Shown here piece after piece: positions 1-8,376 of a DNA stretch of 64,000 nt. A program made the position numbers and the translations under genes. The notes under the pieces were generated by a model that ran no database searches, had not been told where the DNA came from, and was given only the letters and a program-made list of their open reading frames with translations. This stretch comes from Streptomyces sp. 135 (GTDB taxonomy: Bacteria; Actinomycetota; Actinomycetes; Streptomycetales; Streptomycetaceae), in assembly GCF_020026305.1 (NCBI RefSeq), contig NZ_CP075691.1:2418001-2482000 (forward strand), in the 5' to 3' direction. Each line of letters starts with the position of its first letter. The stretch's first letter is position 1.

Positions 1-364
1 CGCTGGAGTCGACGAGGACGAGCCCGGCCGTGCGCTCCGGATGAAGCCGCGCGAACGCCTCCGCGTGGAACCCGGCGAGCGAGTGCCCCACCACCGTGGC
101 CCGCTCCCCGCCGAGGCCCACCGCGTCCAGCACCCGCAGGATCCGTTCCGCCTCGCCCCGCAAGGTGGGCGCCACGCGCGCGTGCCCGCTCAGTCCGAGC
201 CCGGGGCGGTCGAAGCGGACGACGGTCCGGTGCGGCGCGAGCAGCGGCACCACCGGGTCCCAGTCGAACCAGCCGAGCCCGAGCCCGGCGCTCAGCACGC
301 ACACCGGCCCGCTCCCGGTCACCTCTACGTGGTGCGGCACTCCGCCGACGCGTACGAAGGTCAT
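1..364 (-). CDS. alpha/beta hydrolase (C-terminal part outside window)
   Basis: The gene starts at 364 on the minus strand and runs off the left edge, leaving 121 N-terminal residues. The product begins with a short beta-hairpin typical of alpha/beta-hydrolases, has an oxyanion-region stretch around residues 26-34, a conserved FDRPGLGLS segment at 51-59 and a nucleophile elbow GHSLAG at 93-98, which puts the catalytic serine at 95. The acid and histidine lie outside the window. Its ATG overlaps the stop of the upstream membrane-protein gene (ATGA), so the two are probably translationally coupled. The substrate cannot be told from this fragment. Confidence 0.85.
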   Translation of the reverse strand, partial: MTFVRVGGVPHHVEVTGSGPVCVLSAGLGLGWFDWDPVVPLLAPHRTVVRFDRPGLGLSGHARVAPTLRGEAERILRVLDAVGLGGERATVVGHSLAGFHAEAFARLHPERTAGLVLVDSS

Positions 365-1101
365 CCGCGCCGCTCGGTGGAGGACGGGGACGGAGCCGAG
401 GACGCGGCGGCGGCCAGGGACCAGGCGAGGACCACGGTCCAGACCGCGATGAACAGCACCTGGAGCCGCTGCCCGACCCCGAGCCCCCATGTCCCGCGCC
501 CCGCCTCCAACGCGGCGACGGAGACCAGCGTCCACGCGGTGGCGGCCAGTTCGAGGACGACCAGGGCGGGCCCGGTGCGGGCGAGCGCGGGCCACGTGCC
601 CGCGCCGCGCCGTGCCGCGACCGTGAGCAGCACCATGCCGAGCAGCGCCCCGCCGATCGCGAGGGCGCTGCTGAAGGCGTGCGCGGAGTGCGTCCAGGGG
701 ACGGTGCCCGCCGCCTCCCGCGCGGCGCACGCGGCGTCGGCGGTCGACGCGCAGCTCAGCGGCAGCCGGGAGTCGGCCGCGGTGGACGCCCCGTACAGCG
801 CGAGCCCGGCCCAGCCGGCCGTGGTCCACCCCCGGCGCGGCAGCCACAGCAGGGCGCCCACCGCCGCCGCGAGGACGAGGAGCCCCGCCAGCAGGTCCGC
901 GGTGCGGAAGAACGTGCCGTAGGGCTGGTCCTCGGCGGCGAGTTCACTGACGTACGTCTGGAGGGGCGCCAGGCCGGTCGGCAGGAACGCCTCGACCGCC
1001 CAGGTGGTGTACAGGAGCGCGCCGAGCAGGAGGAGGCCCGGGAGGGCGAGGCGGGGCCGCCGTGGGCCGCCGGCCTGCCGCCGTGTCGGCTGTGAGGGCA
1101 T
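361..1101 (-). CDS. DUF998-type integral membrane protein
   Basis: A protein of 246 residues (from the ATG at 1101) with about six hydrophobic segments and charged loops, in the pattern of the DUF998 family of small integral membrane proteins. The function of the family is unknown. An upstream in-frame ATG at 1143 would add 14 polar residues; I prefer 1101 because the sequence then starts just before the first membrane segment with a basic stretch. The stop overlaps the start of the alpha/beta hydrolase gene, so the pair forms a two-gene operon. Family assignment is from overall appearance and not from a diagnostic motif. Confidence 0.7.
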   Translation of the reverse strand: MPSQPTRRQAGGPRRPRLALPGLLLLGALLYTTWAVEAFLPTGLAPLQTYVSELAAEDQPYGTFFRTADLLAGLLVLAAAVGALLWLPRRGWTTAGWAGLALYGASTAADSRLPLSCASTADAACAAREAAGTVPWTHSAHAFSSALAIGGALLGMVLLTVAARRGAGTWPALARTGPALVVLELAATAWTLVSVAALEAGRGTWGLGVGQRLQVLFIAVWTVVLAWSLAAAASSAPSPSSTERRG

Positions 1102-1144
1102 GGAGGCGTCCGCCGTCGCGGAGGGGAGGCTCGGAGGGCCCATG

Positions 1145-2611
1145 CTAGGCCGCCGGTCGCGAGGGCCGGTGGTCCGGGTGGATCCACCCCGGTTTGCGGA
1201 ACTTGAGGAAGGCCGCGGGCGCCAGCACGCCGAGGGCGAGCAGGCCCCCGCCGACGATCAGCAGGTAGCGCCACAGCGGCCCCTCGCCGAACTGGTCGGG
1301 CGGCACGAACCCGATGGCGAGCGCGAGGACCGACGCGACGAACCCGACGCCCGCGACGAGGGTCACGGCGGGGACCACGAAGCCGCGCGGCACGTGCGGC
1401 TGCGACTTCCGGAGCCGTACGACGGCCATGAACATCAGCAGGTAGGCGATGAGATAGATCTGCACGGTGATGACCGAGAACATCCAGTAGGCGCTCGACA
1501 CGTCGTCACTGAAGGCGTACATGACGCCGATCAGGGTGGTGACGACGCCCTGGGCGACCATGATGTTCCGCGGGACGCCCGCCTTGTTGAACTTCTGCAG
1601 GACGGGCGGCAGATAGCCCTCCTGCCGGGACAGCGCGACGAGCCCCTTGGCGGGTCCCGCGAGCCAGGTGAGCATGCCGCCGAGCGCCGCCATGACGAGC
1701 ATGACGCCGACGACCTTCGTCATCCAGCCGATGTGGAAGTGGTCGAAGAACGCCTGGAAGGCCTGCATCAGACCGGCCGTGAGGCTGAGGTCCCCGGACG
1801 GCATGACCCAGCTGATGGCGAGGGCCGGGAGGACGAAGATCAGCAGGACGAGGCCGGTGGCCAGGAAGATCGACCGCGGGTACTCGGCCCGGGGGTGGCG
1901 CAGCGACGACACGTGGACGCCGTTCATCTCCATGCCCGCGTAGGAGAGGAAGTTGTTGACGATGAGGACCAGGCTGGCGAGGCCGGTCCAGGGCGGCAGC
2001 CAGTGGTCGGCGCTCATCGGGGCGGCGGAGGGGTTGCCCTGCCCCAGGAAGACGATGCCGAGGGCGACGAGTACGACGCCGGGGACGAGGGTGCCGATGA
2101 TCAGGCCGAGGGAGGAGAGCCCGGCGACGGTCCTGGTGCCCCGGCAGGTGATCCACACGCCCGTCCAGTAGATGACGACGATGACGATCGCCACGTAGAG
2201 GCCGTTCTCGGCGAGGCTGGGGTGGACGACGTAGGCGAACGTCGAGGCGACGTAGGCCAGCAGGCTCGGGTAGTACGCGATGGTCATGGCGAACTGGCAC
2301 CACACGGCGACGAACCCCAGGGGTTTGCCGAGCGCCTCGCTCACCCACCGGTAGATGCCGCCCGGCCACCCGGAGGCGAGTTCGGCGCCGACGAGGGCGG
2401 TGGGGAGCAGGAAGACCACGGCGGGCAGCAGGTAGAGGAAGACCGCCGCGAGTCCGTAGATGGCCATCGAGGGGGAAGGGCGGAGGCTGGCCACGGACGC
2501 GGTGGTCATGAAGGCGAGCGTCACCCAGGAGATGAACTGCCGTGGGATCGCGGGGTCCGGCTCCGGGAGGGTGCCGGCTCCGGTCTGCTCCGGTTCGTCC
2601 GTAGTCGTCAT
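1145..2611 (-). CDS. APC-superfamily amino acid permease
   Basis: A 488-residue integral membrane protein with about 12 hydrophobic helices and a short acidic N-terminus (MTTTDEPEQ). The first helix region (FMTTASVASLRPSPSMAIYG) and the GWPGGIYRWVSEALG segment match the APC superfamily, in particular the glutamate:GABA antiporter-like branch, where the latter follows helix 2. It probably exchanges or imports amino acids or amines across the cytoplasmic membrane; the substrate cannot be read from sequence. The ATG at 2611 is chosen over a far upstream GTG/ATG because homologues begin with a short polar tail before helix 1. The stop lies just 44 bases before the DUF998 start, so co-transcription is possible. 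Confidence 0.85.
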   Translation of the reverse strand: MTTTDEPEQTGAGTLPEPDPAIPRQFISWVTLAFMTTASVASLRPSPSMAIYGLAAVFLYLLPAVVFLLPTALVGAELASGWPGGIYRWVSEALGKPLGFVAVWCQFAMTIAYYPSLLAYVASTFAYVVHPSLAENGLYVAIVIVVIYWTGVWITCRGTRTVAGLSSLGLIIGTLVPGVVLVALGIVFLGQGNPSAAPMSADHWLPPWTGLASLVLIVNNFLSYAGMEMNGVHVSSLRHPRAEYPRSIFLATGLVLLIFVLPALAISWVMPSGDLSLTAGLMQAFQAFFDHFHIGWMTKVVGVMLVMAALGGMLTWLAGPAKGLVALSRQEGYLPPVLQKFNKAGVPRNIMVAQGVVTTLIGVMYAFSDDVSSAYWMFSVITVQIYLIAYLLMFMAVVRLRKSQPHVPRGFVVPAVTLVAGVGFVASVLALAIGFVPPDQFGEGPLWRYLLIVGGGLLALGVLAPAAFLKFRKPGWIHPDHRPSRPAA

Positions 2612-2681
2612 GCGTTCATGATCGACGCAATGCCGGGAGCCCGCATGTCGCCCGATACCCGGCGGGGGTAGGGTGCGCCTC

Positions 2682-3152
2682 ATGGCGAGGACGAGGAACC
2701 GCACGGGGTACGGGCAGTGGCTGCTGCTCGTCGCGTTGCTCCTCGGGATCGTCACCATGCATACGTTGGGGCATCCCTCGGGGGAGCATGCGTCGCACGC
2801 GGCTGTCCGCGGTGGCGGTCACGGGGCCGAGGTCATGGGGCACGGCGTCGGCCATGCGGCCGTGTCCGCCCCGGATCCGGCGGCCGTCTCGGCCTTGGAG
2901 CTGAAGCCGCAGTCACGGTCGCAGCCGCAGTCGCCCTCGCGGGACGGGGCGGCGGGCATGGGGATGGATCCCCTCTCCGTCTGCCTGGCGGTGCTGGGGG
3001 CCTTCACGCTCGTACTGCTGGTGCGGGCGGGGCTGTCGCGGCCGGGCGGGACGCTCGCCCGTGCCCCCGCGGTCGGGCGCCCGAGTGCCCCGCGGCCCGA
3101 GGCGCCGCCGCCGCGTGTCCTGCTCTCCCGTCTGTCGGTGCTGCGCATCTAG
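2682..3152 (+). CDS. DUF6153-like small membrane protein
   Basis: A protein of about 156 residues with an N-terminal membrane segment (WLLLVALLLGIVTMHTLGH), a His/Gly/Ala-rich loop (several HA, HG and HS pairs) and a second hydrophobic helix near residue 110. The layout fits the DUF6153 family of actinobacteria, whose role is unknown. The ATG at 2682 has a GGGGGTAGGG purine tract 8 bases upstream; a GTG at 2673 is the alternative. It lies 135 bases before a multicopper oxidase gene on the same strand. The shared histidine richness suggests, but does not prove, a joint role in copper handling. Confidence 0.65.
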   Translation: MARTRNRTGYGQWLLLVALLLGIVTMHTLGHPSGEHASHAAVRGGGHGAEVMGHGVGHAAVSAPDPAAVSALELKPQSRSQPQSPSRDGAAGMGMDPLSVCLAVLGAFTLVLLVRAGLSRPGGTLARAPAVGRPSAPRPEAPPPRVLLSRLSVLRI

Positions 3153-3287
3153 GCCGGCGCACCGGCTGCTTCGCGCTGCCCGGAGAACTCGTGCGGTTCC
3201 GGTGGGAACCCATGGGTGTCGAGCGGTGTACCAGAAGCAGCGGATGCGCCCATTCGCACGCGCCACCATGACGAGGTGTCACCGACG

Positions 3288-5057
3288 ATGCACGACAAGC
3301 ACAACAAGCACCCCGCGCACGACATGCACGCCACGCACGACAAGCACTCTGAGCGCCACCAGCGGCCTGAGCACCACCTGCCCCACCAGCACGCGGAGCC
3401 GCGGCGCGCTCCCTCCCGCCGGATTCTGCTCGGCGCCACGGCCACGGCTGCGGCCATCGTCGCCGGGGCGGGCATCCTCACGGCCTGTTCCGGCTCGGAC
3501 GCGGGCGGCCGCCATGGCGGAGGCCACGGTGGGAGCGGCGGGTCCGGCTCCGGGGGCTATGTGGACCCGGCGGGCGCCGAGGTCGCCGCCGCCGAGAAGA
3601 AGCGGGACCGGGGCGGCCGGGTCCGCGAAGTGAAGCTGATGGCCATGGAGACCCGGCTCGACCTCGGCGGCCGCGAGGTCCGCACCTGGGCATATGGGGA
3701 CGGGCTGCCCGGCAAGGAGGTCCGCGTCACGGCGGGCGACACCCTCGCGCTCACCCTCGCCAACCACCTCCCCGAGGCCACGTCCCTGCACTGGCACGGC
3801 ATCGCCCTGCGCAACGACATGGACGGCGTCCCCGGCCTCACCCAGCGGGACATCAAGCCCGGGGCGGACTTCGCCTACCGCTTCACGGTGCCGGACCCGG
3901 GGACGTACTGGTTCCATCCGCACTCCGGCACCCAGCAGGACCGCGGGCTGTACGCGCCTTTGATCGTCGAGGACCCGAAGGAGCCGCTCAAGTACGACAA
4001 GGAGTGGGTGGTCGTCCTCGACGACTGGGTCGACGGAGTGGACGGCTCGACCCCGGACAGCGTGCTCGCGGAGCTGAGCAAGGGCATGGCCGGCCACGAC
4101 ATGGGCGGAAGCGGGGACGGCGGCGCCGACGAGGGCGGCATGGACCACGGCGGCCACGGCATGTCACACGCGGCGGCGCGGACCGAGCCCTCCCCGAAGC
4201 CGAAGCCGGAGCGGACCTCCGGGCCCTCGCGGATGATGATGGGCGCCAAGAGCGACCTCCTCGGGGGCGACGCGGGCGACGTCGCGTACCCGCACTACCT
4301 GATCAACGGGCGTACGGCGAAGGCGCCCTCGCAGTTCCGCGCCCGCCCCGGCGACCGCATCCGCCTGCGGATCATCAACGCCGGTGGTGACACGGCCTTC
4401 CGCGTGGCGCTCGGCGGCCACGAGATGACGGTGACGCACACGGACGGCTTTCCCGTGGAGCACGCGAAGACGGACGCGCTGCTGCTCGGCATGGGCGAGC
4501 GGTACGACGTCCTGGTCACCGCCAAGGACGGCGCCTTCCCGCTGACCGCGGTGGCCGAGGGCAAGAAGGCGGCGGCGCTGGCGGTGCTGCGCACGGGCGG
4601 CGGGACCGCGCCGTCCGCGTCGGCCCGCCCCAAGGAGCTGACGGGCCGCCTCCTGACCGCGGACGAACTGCGGGCGGCCGAGTCCGTCGCCCTGCCGTCC
4701 CGCAAGCCGGATCGCACGGTCAGGCTCCGCCTGACGGGTGGCATGGCGAAGTACGACTGGGCCTTCGACAAGAAGCCCTACTCCCCCGACCGGCGCCATC
4801 CGCTGCGCGCGGGCGAGCGGGTCCGCCTGATCTTCGCCAACTCCACCTCGATGTGGCACCCGGTACACCTCCACGGCCACACCTTCGCCCTGACGAACGC
4901 GGCGAACGGCCCCCGCAAGGACACCGCGATCATCCTGCCGAACGGCACGCTGACGGTGGACTTCGAGGCGGACAACCCGGGCCTGTGGATGGTCCACTGC
5001 CACAACGTGTACCACTCGGAGGCGGGGATGATGACGGTGCTCGGTTACCGCGCCTGA
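3288..5057 (+). CDS. multicopper oxidase, Tat/lipoprotein signal
   Basis: A 589-residue multicopper oxidase that would oxidise metals or phenols outside the cell with reduction of O2. Copper-binding motifs are all present: LHWHG (about 167-171), WFHPHSG (about 208-214), HPVHLHGH (about 524-531) and HCHNVYHSEAGMM (about 570). The N-terminus carries a twin-arginine stretch SRRILLG followed by a hydrophobic core and a lipobox-like LTAC, so export by Tat and lipid anchoring are likely. Odd: the region before the RR pair has 12 histidines in 36 residues, and a Met/His/Gly-rich insert lies near residues 270-300. The ATG at 3288 is preceded by ACGAGGTG at good spacing; a GTG at 3276 is possible. Confidence 0.92.
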   Translation: MHDKHNKHPAHDMHATHDKHSERHQRPEHHLPHQHAEPRRAPSRRILLGATATAAAIVAGAGILTACSGSDAGGRHGGGHGGSGGSGSGGYVDPAGAEVAAAEKKRDRGGRVREVKLMAMETRLDLGGREVRTWAYGDGLPGKEVRVTAGDTLALTLANHLPEATSLHWHGIALRNDMDGVPGLTQRDIKPGADFAYRFTVPDPGTYWFHPHSGTQQDRGLYAPLIVEDPKEPLKYDKEWVVVLDDWVDGVDGSTPDSVLAELSKGMAGHDMGGSGDGGADEGGMDHGGHGMSHAAARTEPSPKPKPERTSGPSRMMMGAKSDLLGGDAGDVAYPHYLINGRTAKAPSQFRARPGDRIRLRIINAGGDTAFRVALGGHEMTVTHTDGFPVEHAKTDALLLGMGERYDVLVTAKDGAFPLTAVAEGKKAAALAVLRTGGGTAPSASARPKELTGRLLTADELRAAESVALPSRKPDRTVRLRLTGGMAKYDWAFDKKPYSPDRRHPLRAGERVRLIFANSTSMWHPVHLHGHTFALTNAANGPRKDTAIILPNGTLTVDFEADNPGLWMVHCHNVYHSEAGMMTVLGYRA

Positions 5058-5110
5058 CGGCGCCCCTGGCCATAGCCCCAGAGGCAGGACGGGCCCAGAG
5101 ACAAGGGGCA

Positions 5111-5141
5111 CCCCACCCGGACCACCGCTGTCCGGGTGGGG
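5111..5141. terminator. hairpin terminator after multicopper oxidase
   Basis: A perfect 12-bp inverted repeat (CCCCACCCGGAC / GTCCGGGTGGGG) with a 7-base loop lies 54 bases after the multicopper oxidase stop and 50 bases before nadE. It is very GC-rich and has no T-run, as is common for Streptomyces terminators. Confidence 0.75.
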
Positions 5142-5192
5142 CGGCCCCAGGCCCCGCAGGCATCGCGTCGCTCTGACGATTACACTGGGCGC

Positions 5193-6953
5193 GTGCCTCA
5201 ACTACGTCTCGCCCTGAACCAGATCGACTCCACCGTCGGCGATCTCGCCGGGAACGCCGAGGCGATCGTCCACTGGACCCGGCACTCCGCCGAGCAGGGG
5301 GCGCATCTCGTCGCGTTTCCCGAGATGGCGCTGACCGGGTATCCCGTGGAGGACCTCGCCCTGCGGTCGTCCTTCGTCCAGGCCTCGCGGGACGCGCTGC
5401 ACGCGCTCGCCGCCCGGCTGCGGGACGAGGGCTTCGGGGAGTTGCCCGTCGTCGTCGGCTATCTCGACCGCACCGAGGAGGCCAAGCCCCGCTACGGCCA
5501 GCCCGCGGGCGCGCCGCGCAACGCCGGCGCCGTGCTGCACCGGGGCGAGGTCGTGCTGACGTTCTCCAAGCACCACCTGCCCAACTACGGCGTGTTCGAC
5601 GAGTTCCGTTACTTCGTGCCGGGCGAGACCCTGCCGGTCCTGCGGGTGCACGGCGTCGACGTCGCCCTCGCCATCTGCGAGGACCTCTGGCAGGACGGCG
5701 GCCGCGTGCCCGCCACCCGCAGCGCGGGGGCCGGCCTGCTGCTCTCCATCAACGCCTCGCCGTACGAGCAGAACAAGGACGACCAGCGGCTGGAGCTCGT
5801 GCGCAAGCGGGCGCAGGAGGCCGGCTGCACCACCGCGTACCTCGCGATGATCGGCGGGCAGGACGAGCTGGTCTTCGACGGCGACTCGATCGTCGTCGAC
5901 AAGGACGGCGAAGTCGTCGCGCGCGCCCCGCAGTTCGCCGAGGGCTGCGTGGTCCTGGACCTGGAGCTGCCCGCCGCCGCCCCGGTGCCGCCGTCCGGCG
6001 TCGTCGACGACGGGCTGCGCATCGAGCACGTCACGGTCTCCGAGGAGCCCCTGCCCGCGTACGAGGCGGAGCTCACCGGCGGGTACGCCGAGCGGCTGGA
6101 CGACGACGAGGAGGTGTATTCGGCGCTGGTCGTGGGCCTGCGGGCGTACGCCGCGAAGAACGGCTTCAGCAGCGTCCTGATCGGGCTGTCCGGTGGCATC
6201 GACTCGGCGCTCACCGCCGCTATCGCGTGCGACGCGCTGGGCGCGCGGAACGTGTACGGGGTGGCCATGCCGTCCCGTTACTCGTCCGAGCACTCCATCG
6301 GCGACGCGGAGGAGCTGGCGCGCCGCACGGGGCTCAACTTCCGTACGGTGCCGATCGCCCCGATGTTCGACGCGTACATGGGCTCACTCGGGCTGACCGG
6401 GCTCGCCGAGGAGAACCTCCAGTCGCGCCTGCGCGGCACGATGCTGATGGCGATCTCCAACCAGGAGGGCCACATCGTGCTCGCGCCCGGCAACAAGTCC
6501 GAGCTGGCGGTGGGCTACTCCACGCTCTACGGCGACTCCGTGGGCGCCTACGGCCCCATCAAGGACGTCTACAAGACGTCGATCTTCCGGCTCGCGGAGT
6601 GGCGCAACCGCGCCGCGCAGGAGCGCGGGCAGACGCCGCCCATCCCGGAGAACTCCATCAGCAAGCCGCCGAGCGCGGAGCTGCGCCCCGACCAGGTCGA
6701 CACGGACTCACTGCCGGACTATCCGGTCCTCGACGCCATTCTTGAGCTCTACGTCGACCGGGACCAGGGCGCCGACGCGATCGTGGCGGCGGGCTTCGAC
6801 CGGGAGCTGGTCACGAAGACGCTGCGGATGGTGGACACGGCGGAGTACAAGCGCCGCCAGTACCCGCCGGGCGCGAAGATCTCCGCGAAGGGCTTCGGCA
6901 AGGACCGCCGCCTCCCCATCACCAACCGCTGGCGCGAGACCGCCGCCGGCTGA
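5193..6953 (+). CDS. nadE: glutamine-dependent NAD+ synthetase
   Basis: A 586-residue NadE, the last step of NAD synthesis: nicotinate adenine dinucleotide plus ATP and glutamine to NAD+. The N-terminal nitrilase-type glutaminase shows the Glu-Lys-Cys triad at about Glu44 (FPEMALTGYP), Lys126 (KHHLPNYGVF) and Cys162 (ICEDLWQDGG). The C-terminal synthetase has the ATP pyrophosphatase loop SGGIDSA at about 333 and the conserved NKSELAVGYSTLYGD segment. Length matches the two-domain form. The GTG at 5193 is chosen because the product then opens directly with the nitrilase strand PQLRLALNQID; the longer reading frame starts inside the upstream terminator. Probably monocistronic. Confidence 0.96.
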   Translation: MPQLRLALNQIDSTVGDLAGNAEAIVHWTRHSAEQGAHLVAFPEMALTGYPVEDLALRSSFVQASRDALHALAARLRDEGFGELPVVVGYLDRTEEAKPRYGQPAGAPRNAGAVLHRGEVVLTFSKHHLPNYGVFDEFRYFVPGETLPVLRVHGVDVALAICEDLWQDGGRVPATRSAGAGLLLSINASPYEQNKDDQRLELVRKRAQEAGCTTAYLAMIGGQDELVFDGDSIVVDKDGEVVARAPQFAEGCVVLDLELPAAAPVPPSGVVDDGLRIEHVTVSEEPLPAYEAELTGGYAERLDDDEEVYSALVVGLRAYAAKNGFSSVLIGLSGGIDSALTAAIACDALGARNVYGVAMPSRYSSEHSIGDAEELARRTGLNFRTVPIAPMFDAYMGSLGLTGLAEENLQSRLRGTMLMAISNQEGHIVLAPGNKSELAVGYSTLYGDSVGAYGPIKDVYKTSIFRLAEWRNRAAQERGQTPPIPENSISKPPSAELRPDQVDTDSLPDYPVLDAILELYVDRDQGADAIVAAGFDRELVTKTLRMVDTAEYKRRQYPPGAKISAKGFGKDRRLPITNRWRETAAG

Positions 6954-7001
6954 GGCCGGCGGCCCCGGGGAAGGCACCGACGACGGCGCGCCACCGGCCT
7001 C
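6952..7001. terminator. possible terminator between nadE and MFS gene
   Basis: An 8-bp perfect inverted repeat (GAGGCCGG / CCGGCCTC) begins at the nadE stop and encloses 34 bases. It sits between two convergent genes and could serve both. The long loop makes this uncertain. Confidence 0.35.
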
Positions 7002-7009
7002 CGGACCGC

Positions 7010-8227
7010 TCAGCGGTGGGACGGCTCCCGGTGGTGTGCCGTGCCGGTGGCGACCAGGCGCGCCGGTGGCGACTGCGGCGTGGCCCGGCGGTCGACCGCG
7101 TAGGCCGCCGCGGCCACCGCGAGGCCGAGGACCGCGAGGACCGCGCCCGTCACCGCCGGTGACGTGACGCCGAAGCCCGCCGCCAGGGCGAGGCCGCCGA
7201 TCCAGGCGCCGCCCGCGTTGGCGAGGTTGAACGCCGCCTGGTTGGCGGAGGAGGCCAGGGACGGGGCCGCCGACGCCTTCTCCATGACCATCAGCTGGAG
7301 CGGCGAGCCCGTGGTGAACGCCGCCATGCCGAGCAGCATGACCGCGAGCGCCGCGCTCCACCCGGTGCTCATGAGCAGCGGGAAGAGGGCGAGGACCGCT
7401 GCCAGCGCGATCAGGCCGCCGAAGAGCGTTCCCCGCAGGGAGTGGTCCGCGAGCCGGCCGCCGAGGAGGTTGCCCGCGGTGGCGCCCACACCGAACAGCG
7501 CCAGCAGCAACGTGACGCTGGATTCGGCGTAGCCCGCGGCGTCCGTCAGCATCGGCGTGATGTAGCTGTACGCCGCGAAGAGCGCGCCGAAGCCCGCGAC
7601 GGTCGTACCGAGCGCCAGCCACACCGGCACGCTGCCGAGCGCCCGCAGCTCGCCGCGCAGGCCCACCGCGTCGCCGTGGCCGTGGTCGGCCGGGACCAGG
7701 AGCGCGAGCGCGGCGATGGCGACGAGGCCGATCGCGCTGACCGCGAGGAACGTGGCGCGCCAGCCGAGCTGCTGCCCCATGGCGGTGGCGACCGGCACGC
7801 CGACGATGTTGGCGACGGTCAGGCCGAGGAACATGAGCGAGACCGAGCGGGCCTTGCGCTCCGGGGCGACGAGCCCAGTGGCGACGACCGCGCCGACGCC
7901 GAAGAACGCGCCGTGCGGCAGTCCGCTCAGGAAGCGCGCGGCCAGCAGCGACGTGTTGTCGGGGGCCACGGCGGACAGGGCGTTGCCGACGACGAACAGC
8001 ACCATCAGGCCGATGAGGACCCGGCGGCGCGGCAGCTTCGCGGTGACGGCGGCGAGCAGCGGGGCGCCGATGACGACGCCGAGCGCGTACGCGGAGACGA
8101 GGTGCCCGGCGGTCGGGATGGATATGTGCAGGTCGTCCGCGACGTTGGGCAGCAGGCCCATCATCACGAACTCGGTCGTGCCGATGCCGAAGGCGCCCAC
8201 GGCGAGGGCGAGCAGGGCCAGGGGCAT
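7010..8227 (-). CDS. MFS efflux transporter, DHA1 type
   Basis: A 405-residue, roughly 12-helix major facilitator protein of the drug:H+ antiporter-1 (Cmx/AraJ-like) type. The first helix (GAFGIGTTEFVMMGLLPNVA) and the AVTAKLPRRRVLIG loop between helices 2 and 3 are typical of the group. It would export a small hydrophobic compound using the proton gradient. No regulator gene adjoins it, but an imperfect palindrome lies about 80 bases upstream. It is convergent with nadE and transcribed in the same direction as the EEP-family gene upstream. Confidence 0.88.
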   Translation of the reverse strand: MPLALLALAVGAFGIGTTEFVMMGLLPNVADDLHISIPTAGHLVSAYALGVVIGAPLLAAVTAKLPRRRVLIGLMVLFVVGNALSAVAPDNTSLLAARFLSGLPHGAFFGVGAVVATGLVAPERKARSVSLMFLGLTVANIVGVPVATAMGQQLGWRATFLAVSAIGLVAIAALALLVPADHGHGDAVGLRGELRALGSVPVWLALGTTVAGFGALFAAYSYITPMLTDAAGYAESSVTLLLALFGVGATAGNLLGGRLADHSLRGTLFGGLIALAAVLALFPLLMSTGWSAALAVMLLGMAAFTTGSPLQLMVMEKASAAPSLASSANQAAFNLANAGGAWIGGLALAAGFGVTSPAVTGAVLAVLGLAVAAAAYAVDRRATPQSPPARLVATGTAHHREPSHR

Positions 8228-8255
8228 GAAGAAGTACCTTCCACGGAAGCGGGGG

Positions 8256-8321
8256 AACAGCGAGAGAGCGAGAGGGAAAGCGAGAGGGGAAGAGCGGGGG
8301 AATCCGTAAGTTTACGTACGG
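8256..8321 (-). promoter_or_regulatory. purine-rich leader and imperfect palindrome upstream of MFS gene
   Basis: Between the MFS start and the next gene, a GA-rich tract (8256-8300) is followed by an 18-bp imperfect palindrome, CCGTAAGTTTACGTACGG at 8304-8321. Such a dyad in a promoter region suggests a TetR- or MarR-type operator. The binding protein is not in the window as far as I can tell. Confidence 0.4.
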
Positions 8322-8376
8322 AACAAAGTCTCGCGTACCCGGTATTCCGTGGGGTCAAGAACGAACGACCGGGACG

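Noticed and set aside
1004..2671. 555-codon plus-strand frame opposite the APC permease gene
   Set aside because: Arg/Asp/Gly-rich antisense shadow with no recognisable motif; the minus strand encodes a clear permease.
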